Shown: positions 56,001-64,000 of the stretch, piece by piece
Layout: each line of letters starts with the position of its first letter
Numbering within the stretch: the first letter of the stretch is position 1
Source of the DNA: Porphyra umbilicalis
Lineage: Eukaryota; Rhodophyta; Bangiophyceae; Bangiales; Bangiaceae
Reading direction: 5' to 3'
NCBI GenBank assembly: GCA_002049455.2
Contig: KV918800.1
Coordinates: 248,001-312,000, forward strand
DNA length: 64,000 bases
The notes under the pieces: model-generated
What the model saw: only the letters and a program-made list of their open reading frames with translations
What the model was told of the DNA's origin: nothing
Databases searched by the model: none
Translations under genes and position numbers: made by a program

Positions 56001-57729
56001 TGAAAGGCCCGACGGAGGGGCCAGATGACAAGGTGGCGCAACGACGGAAGAGAGCGGAGAGGCAGTGCTGACACTGCCGCAAAGAGGCGCGCTGCTGACC
56101 ATTTCTGGGCCTTGGTGTTGAGTGTATACTGTACAGTGGGGGTTCCCCGAAGGCATCTGTAAACGCTTTTCGCGGAATCTGTAATCGCTTGCATGTGTAA
56201 TCCATCTGGACCAGAGCGATCATGAGCCATGGAATGCTGAAACGTGGATATTCTTGATTGGGCGTGCAGATGGGACCATCCAATCAAATGGCGTAGAGGG
56301 TGGCCATCAAATTGACAAGGGCCATCCATTCTATGCAACGTGGCTGCCTGAGCGTTGAGAACACGAATGGATCCCTACTAGAAGCTTCGCTAAGAGCACA
56401 CCCAGCAATGTCGCCAGTTCACACACGTAGCAGATATTCGTGCCACGTTGTCCACGTGGCGTATATACGCACAACCTAGCAATGTCGGCGTTCGTTCCGG
56501 CTTCACAAACGGTGCGGGACCCACGGAACGTGTTAAAAACCGAAATGTAATTACAACGGGATAACTCAGGCGTGGTTCGCACACTCGGTCGCATCGTGCG
56601 AACCGTCCCCAAAAAACGGCCTATATTCTCCCGGGTTCGTACGATGCGAACGCCCGTGCGAGCCCAAAATCGGCCAATTCGGTGACGCGTGGCACCATAC
56701 TTCTTTTCAAACCTCTTTCGAACGTCGGCAAAAGTTTTGCTGTCTGCCGACGGACGACGGCGAGCTCTACGTAGACGAGTCATGCTGCCTCGTCCAGGTG
56801 ACGCAGACACACCTTTTCAGCCCATCCGGACGGCCGCGCCCGTACGTTTTTGCGGCTGGGGTGGCGTCGCGACCAAACTCGGCAACCCCTCCAGTCCACA
56901 AATTGTCTCTCGTGTGGACTGCATCAAAGAGAGAGGTTGCTGGCGGGATCTCCCACCTCCGGAGGTGCTGGCGTGGCACAATGTGTCTGCGCGCTGCACC
57001 AAGAGGCAGCACCGCTGTCCTGTGCACCACGCCATGGGCCGTCATCGACCCCGGGTTTCTGTCTGCCGCCGTTCATGCCCCGATGACGGGGCGGGGAGGG
57101 GTGCGGTGGCCGGAACAGCGGTGGCGGTGACGACGCGAGCGGGGCGGTGACGACGCGGGCGGGGCGGCGGCGACGCGGGCGGGGGCGGCGAAGACGCGGA
57201 GGGGGCGGCGCGGCGTCGGCTGCCGCTGCCGCCGAAGCCGTCACCACCGTCCACGCCATTACGGCCGTCGCGATGGCACGCCGGCACCCCAGCGGCGGCG
57301 GCGGCGGCGGCAGCCGCGGCGGCGGGGCTTTGGCACGCAGCCTCTTTCCGGGCGGCCTTCGCCTGATATGCCGTCACTTGGGCGGGTGCGATCACCGCCT
57401 GCACGTCACCGCGCTGCTACGGCGGGCGCAGCGGGCGCGCAGGTACTGGTCGGCGAGGCGGCGGGGCGGGGGCTCGGCAGCTGGGCGGCGGTGTGTGCGG
57501 CGGCATTAGACGGCTGGGGAAAGGGGGGGTGGAAAGGGTCAGACGCCTTGTTGCGGCTGCACCAGCGGTGAAAGATCCGCATGTGGCGGGGTACGCGTTG
57601 CAGAGGGATGGCGCGGGCGCATTAAAGATGGCAGGCGGGGCCCACGCAGGGGGCGGGAGAGGCGTGACGCGGGATGGACGGGGGAGGAAGGAGGGAACGG
57701 GGGGGAGAGGACGAGGCTCTTTGCTGCAC
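53063..57729. other. Less GC-rich DNA, unrecognised ORFs
   Basis: The frame at 53688-54095 (SYYFFQRNGDLIALPVYAPQ) is coherent but matches no family. A frame ending at 57130 (LPTDDGELYVDESCCLVQVT, then RPRPYVFAAGVASRPN) is another candidate. Near 56,580-56,670 CGCATCGTGCGAAC and its near-inverse recur, as in a promoter palindrome. At about 57,368-57,750 two plus frames (LGSWAAVCAAALDGWGKGG, then RRLVAAAPAVKDPHVAGYAL) meet at a G7 run. None is firm. Confidence 0.3.
54658..54725. repeat. 68-bp hairpin with arms of about 33 bp
   Basis: GTGAGGAGCA at the left pairs with TGCTCCTCAC at the right, and TCATTTTTTCTTCATT pairs with AATGAAGAAAAAAATGA around the centre. There are a few mismatches. It may be a small foldback or MITE relic. 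Confidence 0.75.
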
Positions 57730-58289
57730 TTAGTGCTTTCTGTAGTGTAAAACTTCGAAGACAATGGCACGTGTGGTCACGACTGTTGCCACCTCGGACA
57801 AGACAGTGGTCGCCAAGGAGGATGAGACGAATACGGCAGAGCAGTACACTGGCCGACACGTAAAACACGCACTGCTGGTGGCAGCTACAGACTCTGGACG
57901 AACATGAAGCGCGTGAAACAGCGCAGCTGACTCTGGCAGTCTTTCTTTGCAGAGCATGCAGAGCCCGACGTAGGACTCGAAGGAGAAGCTGCCACGACGA
58001 AGTAAAGCTGAGGACTTCGGCTGTGACGGCATCGTCCCTCCGCCTGGCGCACGAAAACAGCCCAGCGCCGCTCCGAAAAAATGTCCATCGCCATAGCTTT
58101 TTCACGGAGGCCCGCTCGATGCTGCTGGGGCTTGCTGAAGGACGCCGACCAACGATTCAGCACCACACAAGCAAATGGCACGTGCTTGCTCGTTGCGCGC
58201 CCTGATGGCGAGTGCCCCCTTTTTGGTGGCAGCTCAGTCACCAACACGGTCGAGCTGGCGGGAACGGGCTGAGTGCCCTCGGGAAGCAC
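57730..58289 (-). CDS. Candidate Cys-rich protein, frame changes once
   Basis: The minus strand reads STVLVTELPPKRGHSPSGRA, SKHVPFACVVLNRWSASFSK and AMDIFSERRWAVFVRQAEG. In the adjacent frame it reads MPSQPKSSALLRRGSFSFES, YVGLCMLCKERLPESAALFH and SACFTCRPVYCSAVF, ending HYRKH and a stop. One missing base in a GGG at about 58,033 would join them. Paired CxxC motifs suggest zinc binding. No ATG starts the upstream part, so an exon may precede it. Family unknown. Confidence 0.3.
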
Positions 58290-58347
58290 TCAGATCGGCA
58301 TTGGCCTGCTTCGTGTCACGACATTTGCAGCTAGAACGGGCGCCTCA

Positions 58348-59010
58348 TCAGCGAAACGAACTACATTGCCATATACGTGTCAGCACCAATTCACTTTCGG
58401 CGCATTTTGGGGGACAAACGAAGGCATGTTTCAGGACTTGCAACGTGTGGCCTGCCGTGATCTGCTCTCTGTCGTTGCCAAAGTGCCTCGGACACCGGCG
58501 AGTCCGGAGCGACAGCAGTGATGTTAAGTTCGCAAATCGTTTGTGAACGGCTACACCCACCAATGTCGTTCTCCTCCTGAGCTCGATGAATATGATGTAG
58601 CCCCCGTCTTGACCTAAGTCCTTCTCGCCTCGGTTGCCTGGCTTCCAACAGGCTTCACATAGCTTCTCCCACCAATCACGAACCCACACGTTGCAGGTAA
58701 AATGGGGTTCGTATGCGTAAAAAATCGACATTGCTGGTTGTGCTCTAATAAACCGCCGCCGCCGCCGGACCACCTCCGTTCGCGGGGGGCAAGCTGAGGT
58801 TCGCAGATGTTTAGTCAAGTTCGTCAGGCGCGGGAGTCTGGGCAGAGGGCAAGGGAGGGCAGTAGCCATGTAGCACCCCTTTACATCCCCGCAACCCGCG
58901 CAATCCGATTTCGACAAGCCCGCTCCGGCCCCAAACGTTGATATTTGAGCATCACCACGACACCTTCTGACCATGAAAGATCTTTGTGCGGGCCGTTCGG
59001 GCCCGACCAA
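58348..59010 (-). CDS. Unrecognised ORF, 220 codons
   Basis: A single frame with balanced composition (VVRRRRRFIRAQPAMSIFYA, YEPHFTCNVWVRDWWEKLCE, ACWKPGNRGEKDLGQDGGYI, RRRTTLVGVAVHKRFANLTS). It lies just upstream of, and on the same strand as, the Cys-rich candidate, so both may belong to one transcription unit or one decayed element. No domain is recognised and the start is uncertain. Confidence 0.3.
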   Translation of the reverse strand: MVGPERPAQRSFMVRRCRGDAQISTFGAGAGLSKSDCAGCGDVKGCYMATALPCPLPRLPRLTNLTKHLRTSACPPRTEVVRRRRRFIRAQPAMSIFYAYEPHFTCNVWVRDWWEKLCEACWKPGNRGEKDLGQDGGYIIFIELRRRTTLVGVAVHKRFANLTSLLSLRTRRCPRHFGNDREQITAGHTLQVLKHAFVCPPKCAESELVLTRIWQCSSFR

Positions 59011-59659
59011 TATTCGAATTTGGGATTATCTCCCACTCCGCTCGGAAAGAATCGGACCCGCGGCGTGAACCGCTCAACCACTGGCGCTGGTACCGGCGGC
59101 CTTGTCAGGTCAGCCGAGTTGGGGCCACTGGTGGCGGGCGCCCAAATGGCGTGTCGGCCCAGTCTGCATCAATGGGATCGTGTGAGCGTGAGTGGGGTGG
59201 CGCCTTGCGTGGGTCGCCCAATTGCCCGCGCGCCCGAGGCCCCTCTCACACCTTGCACCCCTACGCAACCCCGATGTGCCCCGGACCCGCGCGACCATTG
59301 CCCGCCTTTTTTCATCCCGCCACGCCGAGCCACCGCGCCACGGCTCCGCCCAGCTCGTTGCGGTCTGCCGAGGGTCTTGACTCCCCGCTGCCAGGTATGT
59401 TGTGTGGGCTTGCCTGCTCGCTTCCGCCATGCTTTGCGACGCCTCCTCTTGGCTGTCGGCCTTGCGACGCGTAGGGGGCGCGCGAGAGGCACCAGTGGTC
59501 GGAGTCCGACTCTCTGCACGCTGCCCGGCCACCACACGACCGCGACCACCCTACTGGACGTGAGCGGTCGCCCGCGCCTGTGCCTCTCCTACTTGACACT
59601 ACCACTGATGCGCTAACCTACCTCAAACCGACACCCTTGCTCCTCTTTGTTCTTCCGTC
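59011..59659. other. Upstream region of the helicase gene
   Basis: Pyrimidine-rich plus-strand DNA and composition-driven frames; no domain. The leader of the helicase gene is expected near the right end. Confidence 0.4.
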
Positions 59660-61798
59660 ATGGATGCCCGCTCTGTGTTTTTAGCCACACGCAACTCCTT
59701 CATTCCCTCGGCTTGCCGCACGTTTGCGCTGACGGGGGACGTGAGGGCAACCGCAGACGACGTGCGCTCCCACCTCTTGCGGCAATGGGAGCTACTAGTG
59801 TGCGTGTTCGATGACATGGACACGGCGGAACTTTGGGCGACGGCCACGGTCGTCGGCGGTCGTGTCGGCCCCAGCCCTACCTCCTCCCGTTTGGCCTCCC
59901 CGGCCAGCTTTCATTCACCACTGCCATGCCCTATCATCGACGGCACGCTTCTGTGGGTTTGCACGGCTGGCGTCGAGTCGGTGGTGGATTTGGCCGACCC
60001 CCGCAGCGCCGCGTCCTTTTTTATGACTCTTGGCGGACCAGCAAGCGGCAAGGACGTGCGCGTGCGCGGTCTTCCCCTGCCACGGTGCCCTTCAACTCCC
60101 GGGAGGGTCCCCGTGCACTACACGTCCGGCACCAAGCGGCGGCGGCTGGCAACCTCGGCGGCGCCGCTCGGCGCGCCCTCCTCCATGACCGCAAACGGCG
60201 GTGACGGTGTGGCCCGGATGGGGCTCCCAGATGAAAAGTCATCTGCGGCTTTGCCTAGTGGCATTGTCCACCCGCACGTCTCTGACTACCGCGATGCTGT
60301 TGGGGGTGCTCGCGGGAAACCCCGAAGGCGCGTGGCGTGGGTTTACGCCGGAGGAGGTCGTGGCCATGGCGGGGTGGGCTCCAACATGGACGAACGTGCT
60401 GCGCGCCTACCTGTCGCGACAATGTCCGACGCAGTGGTTCCGCCCTCTTGTGCGGCAAAACCCATCTTGTCAACCAGGTAGTTGCGGCGCTGCGGGACGC
60501 CGGCCTTGCTGTTACCGCTTGTGGGAGCTCTGGCGTCGCTGCGGCGCTCGTTGGTGGCACTACCGTGCACAGCTGGGCAGGCTTCTGCAACGGCGATGCG
60601 GACGTCTGGTCGCCCCTCGACACTGTCGTCAAGGACGTCATCCCGTACGGTGCCAAGGTGCGCATGTGCAGCGCAATGGTGCTAGGGATCGACGAGGTGG
60701 GTACCTTGTCGGCGGCTTTCTTGAAGCGGCTCGACCTCGTGCTGCGCGCCGTGCGCCGGCGGCCAGCACCTTTTGGGGGTCTGACCCTCCTCGTCGCGGG
60801 CGACTTCTTGCAGCTGGCGCCTCCATTTGGAAGCTACGCCTTTTTGAGTGACGTCTGGGGACTTGTCTTTGGCAACCGCGCGGTCATCCTCAAGATCAAC
60901 TGGCGCACCTTTTGGGGGTCTGACCCTCCTCGTCGCGGGCGACTTCTTGCAGCTGGCGCCTCCATTTGGAAGCTACGCCTTTTTGAGTGACGTCTGGGGA
61001 CTTGTCTTTGGCAACCGCGCGGTCATCCTCAAGACCAACTGGCGGCAGATGCGCGACCTCCAGATGTTGGGGCTGCTGCTTCGGCTGCGGACTGGACAGC
61101 ACACGGACGCGGACATGGCGTTGCTCGCCACGCGCCGCACGGCGGTGCCCCCCCCGGACGTCATGTGCCTCTTCTGTCACACGCTTGACGCCACCTACAA
61201 GAACGAAGAGGAGCTGCGGCGGCTACCAGGGCCCTCGGTTGTATTTGAGGCAGTGGACAAGGTCGAGGACGCGCCGTACCTGACGCTGGCGCGCGCCTCA
61301 GAGCTACTCGACGGGGCACTGAAGTACCCTCGCGTTGTCTCCCTCCGGGTAGGCGCCGTGGTGGCCGTTCCTACTTCCTGCCTCACGTCTCAAGGCGTAC
61401 CCTGCGGCACGCGCGGTGTAGTTATCTGCTTTCGGACGGTCGGGCGCCGGCGCTACCCACGAGTTCGGTTTTCGTTGGCCGCACGGACCAGCAAGGTTAT
61501 CGACGTGACGCCAACATTGGGCCATGCCGTCGCCCTGGACGGAGTCAAGCGGGCGGCGACGAGGATGCAGGTGCCGCTCGTGCTTGCTTGGGTGTCGACT
61601 ATCCACTCGGCGCAGGGGTGGACGCTGGACGAGGCTGCTGTTGACCTCACCAAGGCGTTTGCTGCTGGACAGGCGTTGTCTGGTCTGTCTCGAACATCCA
61701 CTTCAAGCGGCTTGTTTCTCATCGGCTTCGACGAAGATAGGATCATTGTCGACGATGCTGCACTTGCTTTCCATGAGTCCCTTGTCGATTTTTCCTGA
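59660..61798 (+). pseudogene. PIF1-like DNA helicase, broken by a tandem duplication
   Basis: PIF1 helicases unwind DNA 5' to 3' in genome upkeep. From 59660 (MDARSVFLATRNSFIPSACR) an unfamiliar N-terminus leads to GFTPEEVVAMAGWAPTWTNV. Then come CGKTHLVNQVVAALRDAG (Walker A remnant; the first Gly of GxxGxGKT is not visible), GSSGVAAALVGGTTVHSWAG, VLGIDEVGTLSAAFLKRLDL (Walker B), GLTLLVAGDFLQLAPPF and, at the end, VPLVLAWVSTIHSAQGWTLD and GQALSGLSRTSTSSGLFLIG. A 139-bp segment (60767-60905) is repeated at 60906-61044 and shifts the frame; removing one copy restores it. Two further one-base frame changes lie near 60,303 and 60,440. It could be a recent pseudogene or suffer from consensus errors. 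Confidence 0.8.
60767..61044. repeat. 139-bp exact-length tandem duplication inside the helicase
   Basis: Units 60767-60905 and 60906-61044 differ by a single base (AAGATCAAC against AAGACCAAC) over the compared text. The unit is not a multiple of three. Near-identity implies a very young event or an assembly error. Confidence 0.92.
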
Positions 61799-62875
61799 TG
61801 AATGCATTGGTAGGGGTGCTCAGGTACCCTGTTGTCTTGTGCTGCACCCTCTCTTCCCGAGTGCCGTGAAAAAGGGAGACTGTGTCCGACCACGGCCAGC
61901 TGCCGCAGACAACTTGGATACTCCTCGTCGAGTGCCTGGGGAATGGAACGGACGATGAGATCTGGCAATGGAACTGGTTGCTCGTCTACCATTGCCTTTT
62001 AATGACATGCAGTACAAAATCAGCATCATCGACTTTCAAACATCCGGCATTGACGAAAATCACTTTGCGAGATGCCACCCATCCAAGATTCTTGATTTCA
62101 GATATTTCGTCATCGCTGGAGGATCGACCGAGATCGCAGCCCGCACCGCGCTTTCCCATTCACTGGGCGATCGCGCGCTCAGGACGGCCCCTGCAGCACC
62201 CAGACCCACTGCTGTGCGCCGTCTGCGACCCGATCGCACGACGTGCCGGCGGCACTCGTTTGGCGCCCGCCTAGAACCCAAGGCTGCCGAGTCCCGGTGC
62301 CTTCCCCTCTGTGCCTCCCTCCCCGCAACATTCACTCTAGCCACGCCGTGCACCTCTCCACTGTTTGCCACTCTGCGCCCTTCCCCATTGTCCGTCCATT
62401 TCTACCCCCTCCCGTACCCCGTCCACAGACACTGGCGCCCACTGCCTTGAGCGCCCGGGTGCGTGGGTCCCCTGACGGCTGCAGCCGTGCCACCGCCGCC
62501 GCCGTGACCCCTACCGAGCACGTCCATTTAGCGTCGGAGGTGGGCGTCGCAGACGCCGCCTTCGGACGTAGCCGACGCTGTCTGTGGTTGTGGCTCCGTA
62601 GGTACCGCCCCCGCCTCCCTCATCTCCCGCGTGCCTGCTTCTCGCGACGGTGTGCGCCTGTTGCGGCCACAGTCCCAGCCACCAGCACCTTTGCCGTCGT
62701 GCTTTGCCTGCTTGGCTTTGTCGCCAGGCACACGTTGGTTGTCAACACCGCGCTCACGGGGCAGGAGTTCGCGGCGGCTGTTCGGCGTGCTTTTGAGTTT
62801 GCAGTGGAGCGGCTGCCGGGATTGACGTGCCCCCCCCCGCTCATCCTTGCAAGTCGCTGACGTTTTAAGGCCACA
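61799..62875. other. Intergenic region upstream of the orphan gene
   Basis: The 3' side of the helicase and the leader of the 211-residue gene. A frame at 62243-62860 is Pro/Arg-rich and treated as non-coding. Confidence 0.45.
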
Positions 62876-63511
62876 ATGTCACTCCCTCCGCCTCCTGACG
62901 CGGCCATGGTTGACGTGTGGTCTATTCCTATCCCCGAGAACGAGGTGCCTAAGCCGACGCTGCCACCGACGCCGCCGCCCACGCCGCCGCTGTCGGTGAA
63001 GGGCGAGCCCGCTGACGAGGCGCCACAGCCGCAGACGACTACGCAGATGATCAAGGAAGCAGCTGTGACGGCCACCGCGGCGGCCGCTGCTCCGCCGGTG
63101 CCGCCGGCGACAACGACTGGTTACTCCTTCGACTGGTTCACAGCCTGCAACCAGAGCGTGACCGAGGCGGTTGAGACTGCTCTCAAGGCGGCCAAGCAGA
63201 CAGGCTACTTCACAGCCCAGGCGGCAGCGTACCGGTCTGGGAAGCTCGGGGTGGTTGACGAGGCGATTGAGCACGACGCCACGATTGCCGAGAAGACGGC
63301 CGACGTGTATGCTGACCTAGCCGCCAAGGCCTCTGTTGCCGCCTGCGTGACGCGTGTATCCGCGGTTGCAGCTTGCTACACCACCAACGTGACGTACCAG
63401 TTTGACCAGGTAGCCGACCGCATCAAGCGGGACATCCAGGTTGAGTACGACGAAGCAATGGAGATGCACGCCGAGTTTCTCTCCGACTTCCCCACTCCTC
63501 CTAAGTTCTAG
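62876..63511 (+). CDS. Unrecognised helical protein, 211 aa
   Basis: The intronless frame starts ACAATG at 62876 and stops TAG at 63509-63511. A Pro-rich N-terminus (PTLPPTPPPTPPLSVKGEPA) and an Ala-rich linker precede a helical region of about 125 residues: TGYSFDWFTACNQSVTEAVE, TALKAAKQTGYFTAQAAAYR, AIEHDATIAEKTADVYADLA, CYTTNVTYQFDQVADRIKRD and YDEAMEMHAEFLSDFPTPPK. The amphipathic pattern recalls lipid-surface or LEA-type proteins, but this is only a resemblance. No signal peptide or membrane helix is visible. Composition is cleanly coding, so the gene call is firm and the function open. Confidence 0.8.
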   Translation: MSLPPPPDAAMVDVWSIPIPENEVPKPTLPPTPPPTPPLSVKGEPADEAPQPQTTTQMIKEAAVTATAAAAAPPVPPATTTGYSFDWFTACNQSVTEAVETALKAAKQTGYFTAQAAAYRSGKLGVVDEAIEHDATIAEKTADVYADLAAKASVAACVTRVSAVAACYTTNVTYQFDQVADRIKRDIQVEYDEAMEMHAEFLSDFPTPPKF

Positions 63512-63828
63512 TCTCACTGTTGCTTTTTCTGGATGTCTTGACTTGTCCTGGCGCGGGCTACGCGCTGACTCACAGTAGTAAATAAGAGTTCTCCTCCTTT
63601 TTTTTCTTGCTCCACACCATCTTGTCTGCATACATGTGGGTAGAACCACAGCTTGTGCTAAAGCACAGCGGGGCTTTGTCGTCATCGGGCGGCTGTGGGG
63701 CTCCTCTGGGCTTTGGCTGGTAGCAAGTGGTTATAATGACAAAGGGCTCGGGGAGAGGGCTTGTACCCTCCCGGGGCCTTCGGTAGCAGATGCATATGCA
63801 TGCACGAAGAGAGGCAAGTAGTCATCGT
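63512..63828. other. Intergenic region between convergent genes
   Basis: A plus-strand AATAAG near 63,579 could serve polyadenylation of the orphan gene. Nothing else is recognised. Confidence 0.5.
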
Positions 63829-64000
63829 TTATGGATCCTCGTCCGACAAGTGTGCATCCTCTGTTCCAAAGCGGAGAGTCAACACACAGTCGCACACAAA
63901 GAAGCACAACTTCTTGACGTGGTCCTTCTCAATGGCCAATATTGCGTCATGGTCGACCACCCCGTCCTCACCAATCGCGCGGCGACACACATCGCGCACC
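63829..64000 (-). CDS. C-terminal end of an unrecognised gene, cut by the window
   Basis: The minus strand reads VRDVCRRAIGEDGVVDHDAI, LAIEKDHVKKLCFFVCDCVL and TLRFGTEDAHLSDEDP before a TAA at 63831-63829. Balanced composition and a charged tail support a real 3' exon. The family cannot be judged from 57 residues. Confidence 0.55.
   Translation of the reverse strand, partial: VRDVCRRAIGEDGVVDHDAILAIEKDHVKKLCFFVCDCVLTLRFGTEDAHLSDEDP

Noticed and set aside
58945-59616. 223-codon plus frame starting MSITTTPSDHERS
   Set aside because: Composition turns Arg/Pro-rich after the first third, no domain is seen, and it overlaps another candidate on the other strand.
1-64000. LTR elements, Polinton-like or other virus-derived copies
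   Set aside because: No long direct terminal repeats, capsid, integrase or polymerase motifs were recognised; the mobile DNA seen is of plain DNA-transposon type or unclassified.
1-64000. tRNA, rRNA or CRISPR arrays
   Set aside because: No cloverleaf with a proper GTTCGA arm was found by eye and no regularly spaced repeats with unique spacers. The tandem ar­rays present have no spacers.

Overview
The window reads as nuclear DNA of a GC-rich photosynthetic eukaryote, most likely a bangiophyte red alga of the Porphyra/Pyropia kind. The case for this is: a nuclear gene for a PsbQ'-type photosystem II lumen protein with a twin-arginine thylakoid signal; short GT-AG spliceosomal introns; an RWP-RK regulator with very long low-complexity linkers; coding GC well above 60 percent; and many eukaryotic DNA transposons and MITEs. 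The lineage call is inference. PsbQ', the twin-arginine signal and the splice sites are read from the sequence.

Layout. 1-5.5 kb: GC-rich DNA with only weak exon candidates (a Cys/His-rich ORF, a SpoVS/Alba-like exon, a patatin-like exon). 5.5-8.0 kb: a near-perfect foldback, a two-exon small membrane protein (+) and the PsbQ' gene (-), convergent. 8.6-11.6 kb: nested transposons, namely a hAT-like element whose left end is triplicated, interrupted by a 629-bp repeat, followed by a MITE interrupted by a second copy of that repeat. 11.8-13.6 kb: protein O-mannosyltransferase (+). 14.4-19.1 kb: RWP-RK protein (-). 19-30 kb: mostly repeats, including two 382-bp hAT-type MITEs sharing 8-bp target duplications. 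29.9-33.8 kb: a complete 3.6-kb pogo/Tigger element inserted in a 63-bp satellite. 34-45 kb: low-complexity ORFs, a MITE nest, foldbacks and unrecognised GC-rich DNA. 45.4-47.4 kb: a secreted type I membrane protein (+). 49-50 kb: a SANT/Myb-like protein (-). 50.4-53.1 kb: a complete Tc1/IS630-type element with an unusually wide D-E spacing. 53-59.6 kb: less GC-rich DNA with unrecognised ORFs. 59.7-61.8 kb: a PIF1-like helicase broken by a 139-bp tandem duplication. 62.9-63.5 kb: an orphan 211-residue protein (+). The window ends inside the 3' end of another gene (-).

The genes do not form one pathway. They are ordinary single host genes (photosynthesis, secretory glycosylation, transcription) spaced by transposon-derived DNA. 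Two themes stand out. First, several otherwise sound host genes change frame by exactly one missing base, mostly inside G or C runs, which points to consensus undercalling rather than decay. Second, two full-length transposons can be delimited to the base, each with a transposase interrupted by a single in-frame stop. No CRISPR array, rRNA, convincing tRNA, LTR pair or reverse-transcriptase core was seen.
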